Positions 46,601-54,627 of a stretch of DNA of 64,000 nucleotides are shown here, piece by piece. This DNA is from Tanypteryx hageni (Eukaryota; Arthropoda; Insecta; Odonata; Petaluridae): assembly GCA_028673005.1 (NCBI GenBank), contig CM054113.1, positions 204,591,504 through 204,655,503 on the forward strand. The letters run 5' to 3'. The position numbers and the translations under genes are program-made. Below the pieces are notes generated by a model. The model worked only from the letters and a program-made list of their open reading frames with translations. It searched no databases and was not told the origin of the DNA. The stretch's first letter is position 1. Each line of letters starts with the position of its first letter.

Positions 46601-49600
46601 TCTATTTACAGCAGTTGAATCTTCGATATGGTGGTTTTGAAGTATATATATATGGTGCAATAAACATTGCACAAACTTTCTCATATACGTATGTATATAC
46701 ATTTGGTCAACTGTGTATGTTTATAAAAGAAAAATGCTTATAAATCAAAATTAACCATAGGTTAGTGTATATTTTTATGCAACTGGTCAATATTTAGTAA
46801 TGTTTTGGGACATATGGCTTAGTAGGTATTATTTGTGACATCAGGTTGTACGATTGGATGGATTTTAATGAAAATCCTTAGTCATTTCTGAGTAAATCGA
46901 ATTTTGTTTCAAAATATCCAAAAATAAAATACCCTTAATTGCTGTGCAATATCATTCATCTTTTCAGAGTATCTATTATGAATGATATTATCCACAAATA
47001 TGAGATATCATTCGATTCAGTTGAACCATTTAGGCTGTAATAAGATTTTTAGTGGATCGTGGTAGAGACAACATCATAGGGCTTGGATAAGGTAGCTTAG
47101 CATACATTGTAATGCCATTGGATGCCATATAGTGATTTCAAGAGATATATGGCTTACTTATTATTATTTGTGACATCAGGCTCAACAATTCTATTGATTT
47201 TAATCAAATTCTCTGTGGCCATTTTTGAGTAAATAAATTTTTTTTGAAAAATCGCCAAGAATAAACTACCGTTAGTTTTTTAGCAATATCATTTTTATGA
47301 AAAAAGGGCCTGCAAAAGATGATATATTGCACTAATATCATTTGATATATATATAATAAAAAATTTCTGAAAATCGCCAAGAATAAACTACCCTTAGTTT
47401 TTGAGCAATATCATTTTTATGAAAAAAGGGCCTGCAAAAGATATATTGCACAAATATCATTATATATATATATATAATATCATTTGATTTCATGTACGCA
47501 TTTGGGTCCTAGAACAGCAAACAGACAGATGGCATGGCGAAAACCACTTTTATGGACTCAGGGACACCTAACCTAAAATGTGTATTTCCATCAAAATCTC
47601 GAAGTCGAATTTTTTACGATAACAATACTTTCTCAATATACTATGTATATTAGAAAGTAAAGATGTATAATCTTAAGGGTGATCATGAATTGCATGCAGG
47701 GAACTAGGAATAACGAATTTTGGAAGAATAACTGAGGACAGGGTTTAACATAGGTTCCTTCTCTCCTTCCCTTTTCTGCTCCAAGATAGGAAACTGTAAA
47801 CACTCAAGGGAGTGTTCAGAAGCAAAAAAGAAAGCATCTTATGTTTGCACAATAAACATGCACTGGTCATATGTTTGGGCGAGCACGATGGGGTTGGTGT
47901 TTCACAAACCACATAAGGGATGAAAAGGAATTATCCTAACTTTTATGACGATGCGTAAAAACCTATTTATGAGTGACAGTCGGCTATAAGAGAGCTTTGT
48001 GAACAGTTGTGTCTAAATTCTGTGTGTCCTTTCATCCTGGTTTACGTTTGCGTTGATATCTCATGAGATATTGGATATCATTTGGATTACGCAATCTGCA
48101 TGAAAAGTGCTCGAAAGTATTAGTGTGTGTGTCCTAAAATTAACTTCAGAATCATCCGAGGTGAGTTTGGTTTATAGTTATTAATTTTATTTATTTGTTT
48201 TAACATAGTATTTCTAATGTACTGTATTGATGTATTATTTGGGATACAAATTTGTCACAAAATATCCGCCAGAAACATAACCACCACCTTTAACATCGTT
48301 CTTATGGAAAAAATGTTTCGCTATGTTGTTTCGTTATAAGTCTCTGTTTTCAGGAACGTCCAAACTCGTACGTGAAACGCTTGGAACACCTGGATGTATG
48401 AGTGATTTTTTGTTTCCGAGCTGACTTCGGAGTCACACCACAACAGAACAGCTAAAGAAATTTGAATAAAATCCATCCCTTGGGAATAAACTGAATGAAC
48501 ACTGAGAATGGTGATTTTTTGATGGACGCTAACTTATTGTCAGATGTGGTGTGACTTGTCAGTCAGCTCGAATGTGAAAAAAATCGCTTGTGTGCCTGTG
48601 TTACGAACATTTCATGTCCGAACTCAGATGTGAAAATCACAGTATTGAAAACATTTTATTGTTATTGCCATTAGGAAAAGTAACAATCAGATTTGTGACA
48701 TAGTAATGCTACCAGGTAGTTGAGATTGATAGACAGCTAATTTCTTAAATATTCATAGAATATTCTTTCATTTGTATACTGAAAGTCCGATAACAATATT
48801 AATTATTGTAATTCACTTTATTAATTCTGCCTTTATGTTCTTCACAGTTATGATTCCTAATTAACAGGCTTTTTTCTACCAACAAGTTGCATTTAATCGA
48901 GGTTGCTTTTTAATGAAGTGGTTGAAAATCTATTACACTAAATCAGGGTAAAACATTACATAGAGGAACATTAATTCAAAGAAAATAATACATTGCTTAA
49001 ATGGGGTGTTTAGCAGGACTGCAAAAAATAAACACTAAATGCAGGTAATCATTAAATCCGGAACTCTTAAATCAGGGTTTCACTGTACCTCTTACATTGG
49101 GATGAATAGTGGACAAATTTATGTGCATTTCTTCATTAAGCGTTTTCAATTGTTCTCACCACGTCTTTAGTGTTACTTACAGTCCAAGATGTTTTGTATA
49201 TTTTTATGCAGTTTGATTTGTTTTTACCAAAAGAGTTATACTTTATATTACAATTTTATTGGTCATATTATGAGTACATCTTGCAACAGCTCATAGCACA
49301 TAGCGAGAAACTAGTGTGTCATAACACAGTTTGGAAATCACCATTCTAGAGGGATATACCCTATGTATACCCCACAAATGGTCAAAACTATTCCCTACGA
49401 TAGCTAAATTGGTATATTGAGAAGTTGCCCATGAGAGGACAAAACTGTGAAAGCTAAACCCATGATATTCAAGGGTCTTCTTTCTGTATGTATTATCATG
49501 TAGCACAACAATTGCCTGGAATGATACTCGCACATAAATTGTTGGATACCTGCAGTTCCTTGTCTCCTACATCAATCATCATTTTAAATTACATTGGGAA

Positions 49601-50444
49601 AGGTGTAATTTTGTGGAAACTATAACTATTGAGAATTAAATGGCAAAATTTTATAAGATGTTGCATTTGTTAGTAGAAATTCATAATTTGTTATTTATTC
49701 AATTTCAGTGCCTTCGAGTTATAAAATATTAATCCATTTATTAATTTTTTAAGACAAATGACTCAAGATTTATTGTCTATGAAAGTGAGTGATAGTGTGT
49801 TGAATCTATTTTCTTATTAATGTGATGTTACATTTTCCTCCAACAACCTTAGTTGAAATCCCTAAAATAACATTTTCATGTCTCCCAATTATCAATGCAT
49901 TTTTGCTGTGCTCAAGTGAGTTTATTTTTTTGAATTGTGGGTTGCTCATGGACACCATTGATTGATTCATAGCAAAGAAATTAAGAGAGCGCAAGAGAAG
50001 ACGATGCCATTTGATTTTTCCTACTACATACTCATTTGCAAGTTGTATAAAATGGATGCCAAATCTCAGAAAAAGGCACACAAGAAGAGGGGTGATAAAA
50101 GCAAACGAGGAGTTGAAGATCTAAGTTTGGTTTGGTCTAATCCTGAAGAGGAAGTGATCAGCGAGGTGGGTAAAATGTTATTGTAATTGTTCAATTTCTG
50201 TACCCTGAGACATCTCTCAAGTAATAATGTGTAATATTTATTCTAACAAATGCAGGAAGCTGACTATAGTTTCGAGTTTTGTGTGAAGGACGAGGCTGGC
50301 TCAGGGCTTGGGGGTCGTTGGGCTGAGGGTGATGCAGAAATGGTGCCATACCGCAGAGTACTTATTCTTCGCGCTGATCGTTTTGAGCATTCAATTGCCC
50401 GAGTAAAAGCTTTTGTGTCAGACTTGACGCCTGTCAAGAATTGA
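34493..50444 (+). CDS. BCCIP: BCCIP/Bcp1 family protein (BRCA2 and CDKN1A-interacting protein homologue), six exons
   Basis: The CDS is the join of 34493-34624, 34726-34881, 41636-41737, 44033-44226, 49973-50165 and 50256-50444. It encodes 321 aa, close to the 300-320 usual for animal BCCIP/yeast Bcp1. Exons 1 and 3 are rich in Asp/Glu/Ser, as in relatives. Conserved blocks: exon 2 'DFEGRNPIDSDFHGIKQLL', exon 4 'GLLITERFINIPVQIAVPLL', exon 5 'PFDFSYYILICKLYK', and the exon 6 end 'RRVLILRADRFEHSI'. All donors are GT and acceptors AG. Phases are 0,0,0,2,0 and every junction stays in frame. The family is nuclear, acting in ribosome biogenesis/export chaperoning and, in mammals, BRCA2- and p21-linked DNA repair. 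An in-frame ATG four codons upstream (34481) is an alternative start. Introns 2-4 are transposon-rich. Confidence 0.93.
34726..34881 (+). CDS. BCCIP: BCCIP exon 2 (52 codons)
   Basis: The acceptor is 'ctttacag' and the donor AAA/GTGAGT, phase 0 at both ends. It holds the conserved start of the folded domain (VDFEGRNPIDSDFHGIK) and a leucine-rich helix. It is followed by the 6754-base intron 2, which contains the piggyBac element and hAT debris. Confidence 0.93.
34882..35769 (+). other. BCCIP intron 2, 5' part without recognised features
   Basis: About 890 bases of A+T-rich intron sequence before the piggyBac left end; no repeat or ORF recognised. Confidence 0.5.
36371..36500 (+). promoter_or_regulatory. 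Possible promoter with TATA box and 5' splice donor inside the piggyBac element
   Basis: 'gagtatataaggc' (36376) resembles a core TATA box. About 110 bases downstream, 'tcgggtaagtg' (36487-36497) fits a splice donor. No TSS evidence exists; this is inferred from consensus only. Confidence 0.35.
37159..38121 (+). pseudogene. piggyBac transposase, N-terminal part, MITE-interrupted
   Basis: The first segment (from ATG 37159) is an acidic N-terminal stretch. The second (open from about 37741) contains ETNRYAEQ, then a LTLEEIYTVLGLFMLMGI block and then DRLDMTCKFLHFAD. These are the hallmark 'ETNRYA' and 'lMGi..kP' motifs of the DDE_Tnp_1_7 family, ahead of the first catalytic Asp. After KLRK near 38075 the homology stops and the rest is deleted. 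A TGA at 37738-37740 is in the frame shared by the two segments, and the inserted MITE splits them. Confidence 0.8.
37274..37732. mobile_element. MITE with perfect 36-bp terminal inverted repeats
   Basis: The arms 37274-37309 and 37697-37732 are exactly complementary over 36 bases (outermost ctatagtatgtttctcgtct). The interior is GC-richer, with two related 'cccctctccgtcacc'-like segments, at 37340-37360 and 37639-37655. A TA target is compatible with the CTATAG boundary but cannot be separated from the repeat. It disrupts the piggyBac transposase and is therefore younger. No coding capacity. The family is unknown to me. Confidence 0.88.
38480..38995 (+). repeat. Local duplication in intron 2
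   Basis: 38690-38790 and 38880-38990 share 'gtgagtcctatgaaatat' and 'gtgaactgtggagg' with similar spacing and insertions between them. Probably an internal duplication within an unrecognised element. Confidence 0.55.
39292..39560 (-). pseudogene. hAT transposase C-terminal dimerisation remnant
   Basis: The minus-strand ORF 39474-39292 contains QPTSTKSEHLLSLAGN and then SIKAICFLKNYF. This fits the hAT family C-terminal pattern (PTS-x-x-SER-x-FS-x-AG ... v-x-x-l-x-FL-x-x-N). Sequence upstream on the minus strand (to about 39720) is broken by stops. No termini were located. Confidence 0.7.
39670..40290. other. BCCIP intron 2, nothing further recognised
   Basis: A+T-rich. It may include the rest of the degraded hAT element (minus strand), but no motif can be placed. 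Confidence 0.4.
40300..40690 (+). repeat. SINE-like repeat family S, copy 4 (best preserved)
   Basis: In order: 'ctactttcccgaatggaaat', 'accgattttcatgaaacttg', 'cccgggttcgattccaggga' (matches the pol III B-box consensus GGTTCRANNCC), 'cccatttgatttacatggga', 'cattaaaatatctta', 'gaagattctaatttttatca' and 'cgattgtatttctta'. The same order occurs at 46125-46500 (+) and 56160-56490 (-). Confidence 0.75.
40700..41635. other. BCCIP intron 2, 3' part
   Basis: Mostly featureless A+T-rich sequence. 'tgccctgggcacatgccctg' near 41465 resembles GC-rich hAT ends, but no partner end or target duplication was found. Confidence 0.4.
41636..41737 (+). CDS. BCCIP: BCCIP exon 3 (34 codons)
   Basis: The acceptor is 'atatttctag' and the donor AAG/GTAGGT, phase 0. 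It encodes a second acidic run (EVDEDSDDDENDDMDSND) followed by VFGITTVINL. Confidence 0.9.
42180..43060 (+). repeat. Dispersed repeat R3, copy 2, with GT-rich microsatellite
   Basis: It shares unit sequences ('attgtggtagccctgct', 'cttgatttcattatgg', 'ccaattccttccaaat') in the same order with 20400-21500. A GT-rich simple repeat occupies about 42725-42811. It lies in BCCIP intron 3. Confidence 0.7.
43207..43761. mobile_element. piggyBac-like MITE (555 bp) in BCCIP intron 3
   Basis: TTAA at 43203-43206 and 43762-43765 flank ends ccctttccacttg and (complement) ctctttcaattcg. Just inside the left end are two near-palindromes: 'atgttggggtaaccccgaca' (43221) and 'atgtcgggggagccccgaca' (43265). 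No ORF of note. It has the same length class and architecture as the element at 51602-52159. Confidence 0.6.
44033..44226 (+). CDS. BCCIP: BCCIP exon 4 (64 codons + 2 nt)
   Basis: The acceptor is 'ttcttaatag' and the donor AG/GTAAAC, phase 2. It holds the helical core including VGLLITERFINIP, the most recognisable family block (human counterpart near 'NIPPQIA'). Confidence 0.93.
44660..45825 (-). mobile_element. Tigger/pogo-type transposon remnant (1166 bp) in BCCIP intron 4
   Basis: The ends caggtatccctcgagatac and (complement) caggtatcccatgagatat are inverted and flanked by TA (44658-44659 and 45826-45827). A minus-strand transposase start lies inside. The paralogous sequence near 10.85 kb lacks the insertion, independently confirming the boundaries. 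Confidence 0.85.
45010..45194 (-). pseudogene. Tigger transposase N-terminal (CENP-B-like HTH) remnant
   Basis: Minus strand from ATG 45194: after about 12 residues come KQAISLEIKLEAVNRFEK, a TAG, then MAWDPPSSTARTILKSCDKI. This is the classic pogo/Tigger/CENP-B N-terminal helix-turn-helix pattern (ISL-x-x-Kl-x-x-hxxxE ... PSTVRTIL-x-x-x-x-KI). One in-frame stop interrupts it, and the catalytic domain is deleted. Confidence 0.75.
46125..46500 (+). repeat. SINE-like repeat family S, copy 5
   Basis: 'ggaccgattgattttcatga', 'gaagtcccaggttcaattcc' and 'tttacatagg', followed by 'tcatgcagagatgtttt', 'cattaaaatatttta' and 'gttgattctaattctta', in the order of copy 4. In BCCIP intron 4. Confidence 0.75.
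46850..47660 (-). repeat. Dispersed repeat R1, minus-strand copy, with a tandem duplication
   Basis: Reverse-complement homology to 5075-5480. A unit of about 108 bases ('aaaatcgccaagaataaact' ... 'gggcctgcaaaagat') occurs twice, at about 47258-47345 and 47366-47460, each followed by short TA-rich runs. The 46850-47100 and 47190-47300 parts also resemble each other, so two copies may be joined here. Confidence 0.65.
47665..49972. other. BCCIP intron 4, 3' part, with possible transposon promoter
   Basis: No transposase was recognised securely. 'cggctataagagagctttgt' (about 47983) is TATA-like, and 'ccgaggtgagtttgg' (48158) is donor-like. They may form a transposon promoter and first exon. 'tttcactgta' at 49078-49087 resembles the end of a Tc1/mariner element. 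No partner is established. Confidence 0.35.
49973..50165 (+). CDS. BCCIP: BCCIP exon 5 (1 nt + 64 codons)
   Basis: The acceptor is 'gattcatag'; the first base C completes the split Ser codon from exon 4. The donor is GAG/GTGGGT. Holds PFDFSYYILICKLYK and a Lys-rich segment (KKAHKKRGDKSKR), probably a nuclear localisation or RNA-binding patch. Confidence 0.92.
50256..50444 (+). CDS. BCCIP: BCCIP exon 6 (62 codons + TGA)
   Basis: The acceptor is 'caaatgcag', 90 bases after exon 5. It encodes the C-terminal beta-rich segment, with FEFCVKDEAG and YRRVLILRADRF, and ends at TGA 50442-50444. Confidence 0.93.
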   Translation, partial: EADYSFEFCVKDEAGSGLGGRWAEGDAEMVPYRRVLILRADRFEHSIARVKAFVSDLTPVKN

Positions 50445-51015
50445 AGCTTTAATTGGCTTTAAAAAAATTGCTGTATGACTGGTCAACCATTTTGATTGCA
50501 ATTTCGCTTTGTATCAAAAGTATGTGTTCAAAGACCAATTGTATGCAGGCTTATGGTTATGCGATGCTACATTTCTTACAAGTGCTATGGTATATGCATC
50601 GAAAAAGGTGCACAATGGCTTATCATTGTGTGGAATATACAGTGACATATTCTTTCCCATTTTCCATGTATGTTTCTACAATATGGGAACTTTTTATTTT
50701 AATATTGTAAAAGTGCCCTTTGTTTTTATGCTCTTTTTCAGAGCATCATGTGCTATTTTTCTACTTCCTATTTAGAGAATGTATTGTTGCTACACATTTA
50801 CCATAATTCTATCGAAATTGTATTAATTGATCAAAAAAATATTGGGATAACTTGTAAGATTTGACTATACAAAAGATTTTTGAGAATTTACTTTTGACTA
50901 GAGTTTTTGCAGACGAGGAATATCTAGTCTAGTCGGTTTTGCACCTATTACAATGACATCCACTTATCATGTGTTGTTATGCTTTCTTTGTGAATAAAAT
51001 TTCTTACTTTTATGA
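50445..51015 (+). other. Probable BCCIP 3' UTR
   Basis: Non-coding A+T-rich sequence after the stop. AATAAA at 50993-50998 (in 'gtgaataaaatttc') is a plausible polyadenylation signal. ORFs inside show no family resemblance. Confidence 0.5.
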
Positions 51016-51019
51016 AGTG

Positions 51020-51597
51020 ATGGCTGCCTTTTATTTATTAATTTATTTTATCTTTAAACTGTGTAATGTACGTAAGATGCACTAATTACTAATGTTTTTA
51101 ATCAGTTATAGTGTTTTATGCCATTTTAACACAAGTTTTCAAAAGCTTTCATTATTTTCCATGAGTAGTTGTATATGTCTGTGTGTAAATTTCATTTTAG
51201 TTTTCATTCAGTTTTAGAGCTATTTAAAAAATCGCTTACATTTTCACTTTGTCTGTCCCAGTCTGCAAAGTTTTGAAGCAACTAGGAGAGCTGGGCAGCT
51301 AAGATTATCAGGATAGTTTCGGCTGGTAACAGGCATGAATCATATTGATTTTGTGGCTGCCTTTTAACAGGATATAAAAATCCCATATGTACTATCCATA
51401 TGGGTCCACTAAAGTTTCATTTTATGTACCTTGCTACAACAATAAAAGCTAAGAATAAATATGTTCAATTTACTTTAGAAAAGGGTTGAAGATCATATTA
51501 CAGCTAAGGTTGGGTTTTTGACCAGTCAAAAAATTATTGGTCAATTGACCAGTCAAATATTTTCAAAAATGGTTAAAAAATAGTATTTTATAGATTA
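51020..51597. other. Intergenic, nothing recognised
   Basis: No ORF or repeat recognised before the piggyBac-like MITE. Confidence 0.45.
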
Positions 51598-51601
51598 TTA
51601 A

Positions 51602-52159
51602 CACTTTCAATATGGCATGACTGGAATTCCGGTCATTGTGCTACATCTGGTTCTAACAGTTCAGGTGGGGGACCCTCACATCTTAGCGTCCTTTCTTTTG
51701 CCTCTAGCCAACAGTTTAGTTCCCACCTCTGTTTGGGTAAGGTCAGTTGCACAGTTGGCGATTTTTTTCCATCAGATATACATTGGATTGTGTTGGTGGT
51801 TATTACTCGCTTGTAATCATATTAAATCATTTAATCATAATGTTTTATTACGTGTTTCATCACTTTCTTCATTTTTACAGGTTTATTTATGTATTTATAA
51901 GAGAAACCAAAATCCGTTAGAGCGAAAAATTTTGGAAAAATACCTAAATTTTTCTGCAAAACTAGTGTTTTTTCATACTTTTTAATTGTTTATTAAGCAT
52001 TTAATGTTTCTAAACAATATTTTTATTGTATTGAGTATAAATTTTCCTGAACATCCTACTTTTAAGAAACACTTGGAAAATTACGAATAATGAAATACAT
52101 TGAGAATTCAATTCAGTCACCCATCGGAAACTGTGGATTTTGGGGCTGCATTGAAAGGG
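51602..52159. mobile_element. piggyBac-like MITE (558 bp)
   Basis: TTAA at 51598-51601 and 52160-52163. The left end is cactttcaatatgg and the complement of the right end is ccctttcaatgcagc. A 20-base near-palindrome, atgactggaattccggtcat, lies at 51617-51636. The ORF at 51617-51985 has no transposase motif. Confidence 0.6.
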
Positions 52160-52164
52160 TTAAG

Positions 52165-53395
52165 TAAACACTAAATACTTAGGCAAAACTTGTTTCTCAC
52201 ATGAACATTCAAAAACACTATCTTGAGTTAAGGCAAAAATAAAAATGGAGATTAAAAACAATAAAGAAGTTGAAATACTATTCATTGTACAATAACAAAC
52301 TTGAATTAACCATATTGGTTAATGTAAAATTTAAAACAATCTGATGTGGCCACCACATAACTTTCTCCATGCCTGTAATTGTTATAAATAGCTGTTTCTT
52401 ACATATAGAGGATATATCATATAAAACTTAAGGTACTTCTAGAAGTGCTGCAGAGCTGAAATTTGGCATGAATATAGGTCATTAGGTACAACCTCAGGAA
52501 AAAACCCAAAATTCCAGAAATTGTTATATTTAAGGAGTTTTTGGCTCCACCGTTCAATTTTAAACACCCATAAGAAAAGCATTGAAAACTGTGCAGGGCT
52601 ATATAAAATTGCTTTTATAAATTATTTACAATGAAGATACGAAGTCGGGACATGCACCATGCTGTGGAAGAAAGAATGAAGTTTATTTTTCTTGAAGACA
52701 AAATTCAAATCCATGTAGAATTTGTGTAAAAATTTTATTTTAATCAAAATGTTGAAACGTTTTTCGGTTTTCAACAATGAAATATATGAAATACCATAGC
52801 TACGACTCTAATGCCTTTCAATGGGAATTGATTTTCCATACTTCAAGAGCATTGTTTTAATACTTAGACTGCATTATAATCCATTGGATTTCGGCCAACG
52901 ACGTATGCATATGTTGACGTGATAATTTTAAATTAATATTTTATCTGGATACATACTAAAAGGCACGGATGATGACACCATAATCATAACACACAAAATA
53001 TTCTAATTTTACATAAGTTTTAGTGTAACATATAAGCTATTGTCTTAATGATGATTATAGTTATTGCTTAAAAAAGGCGATCTGAGCCATGAAACTTAAA
53101 ATTCGAAAACTTGGATGCGAACCGACTGCCAGAGAATTCAGAAATTCTCGATATATGCCTTAATTTTGCAGAAATTGAAAACTTAATTTGTTTAAATGGG
53201 CAGTTCAAATGCTGTTGTGTTGGTTTATTTAGGAGATAAGTACTTGGTTAATGGTGATTTTTTAAGTGCTTGCAGTATGCAAGCACCGACAACTCATATT
53301 TATAAAAATTTCAAATAGGTCAAATGATGATAAATATTTTAAGGAACTGCGAGAAAAATTTAAAGACTTTACAGGGAATGAAATAAACTCTGATA
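52165..53395. other. Intergenic, nothing recognised
   Basis: A+T-rich, no gene or repeat recognised. Confidence 0.45.
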
Positions 53396-53399
53396 TTGG

Positions 53400-53512
53400 G
53401 TATAGTACCAAAGCTCCAACAATGGCTTTTATTATAAGAATCAAACATTCCTACCAAATTTCAATTTTCTACCTACTCAGAAAGTTTGTTAATATACATT
53501 AATAATAATAAA
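53400..53512 (-). repeat. SINE-like repeat family S, diverged fragment
   Basis: 'gaatcaaacattcctaccaa' and 'cagaaagtttgttaa' match 9915-9980 ('gaatcaaacattcctgcgaa', 'gggaagtttgttaa'). Only one end of the repeat is present. Confidence 0.5.
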
Positions 53513-53514
53513 GT

Positions 53515-54230
53515 GTTCTGCATATTTGCAGGTTCAGGTGTTCCTCCTCCACTTTTCTCTATCCTGTGCCCTTCTCTTCATCTCCCCATACCCTCCTCCC
53601 TCCCTTAGAATATCCAACATTTTAATTCTTCTTCTTCCTCTTTCTTCCCTCCACCGTTCCTTCAATAACGTCCTTCAGTAATCCCTCTCTTCTCAAAACA
53701 TGTCCTATCCATTTCTTTTTCCTAGTCATTATCGTGTCCATCAAACTCCTTTCCTCTTCTACTCTTCTTAGCACTTACACATTTGTAATCCTGTCAGTCC
53801 ATTTAACTTTCAGCATCTTCCTCCGCACCCACATTTCAAATGCCTCCACCCTCTCCCTGTCTCTTCTTCAATGCCCATGTCTCCGACCCATATAGCATCA
53901 CACTCCAAACATAACACTTTACCAATCTCTTCCTCAATCCCAAATCCATCTTGCTGTTAAATAGCTTCCTTTTTCTATTGAACGCTGCCTTTGCCAAACC
54001 TATTCTCATCTTAATTTCCTTCTCACATTTCCAGTCCTCTGTCAACAACGTACCAAGATACCTGTACTGTTCCACCTGCTTTATCTTCTCCCCCCTCACC
54101 TGCACTTCCATCCTTTCCTTGCCCCATATTTTCATTACTTTCATTTTCTTTCCATTTATTCTCAACCCATATCTGTCCTCCACGCTCACCAGATTCTGTA
54201 GCATCTCCCTCTCCCTAATATACATTAGTC
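53515..54230 (-). mobile_element. LINE (RTE/I-like non-LTR retrotransposon) 3' fragment
   Basis: Minus strand. The ORF from 54225 encodes the RT C-terminal part: GLRINGKKMKVM, then QYRYLGTLLTED and KRLVKCYVWSVMLYGSETW. Continuing in shifted frames is a segment with KKKWIGHVLRREGLLKDVIE and AQDREKWRR, the standard C-terminus of the LINE lineage often annotated as 'craniofacial development protein 2-like'. 5'-truncated; dead because of stops. Confidence 0.85.
53836..54225 (-). pseudogene. LINE reverse transcriptase C-terminal ORF
   Basis: 129 codons open. It includes the K(T/M)KVM, YRYLG and YGSETW motifs that follow the RT catalytic core (the YxDD box is not present). After the TGA-side frameshift the reading continues to about 53520 in other frames. 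Confidence 0.82.
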
Positions 54231-54627
54231 AGTCGTATGTAGTTATCGATTCTCCCACTCTTTTATAAAGCCTATAAAGAGATTGTTCATTTATTACACA
54301 CTGATATGAGTATACCTTCATAACAAAGTGAACAATCATCTTATTCATAAATATCCTCCTGTAACAATTATAGTTTTTAATGATTAACCAATTAGGGACT
54401 GAATTAAAATGTGGAAAATGGCCAATTTTTTACCTTTATGAGAAAAGTACGTTTGGAAAAAAACTCTGTGATCTGCTCTAAATTTTTCCTGTAGTACAAT
54501 AAGGGTCCACAGTAAATATTTAAAAACTTACATAGACTTCTGGTTTATTCATTACTGGAGATTCATGTGGCATTCTCTGAAGCAATGGTCAATGCACCTC
54601 TCTACAATTATGCATAGAAATATTTGC

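Noticed and set aside
49291..49533. Minus-strand ORF with a VVLHDN motif, possible mariner catalytic region
   Set aside because: Only a few residues fit the HDN motif; the following 'PYSPDL' block is absent, and the ends of any element could not be found.
50453..50775. Overlapping ORFs of 85 and 88 codons after BCCIP
   Set aside because: They lie in the probable 3' UTR, are hydrophobic by A+T bias and match no family I recognise.
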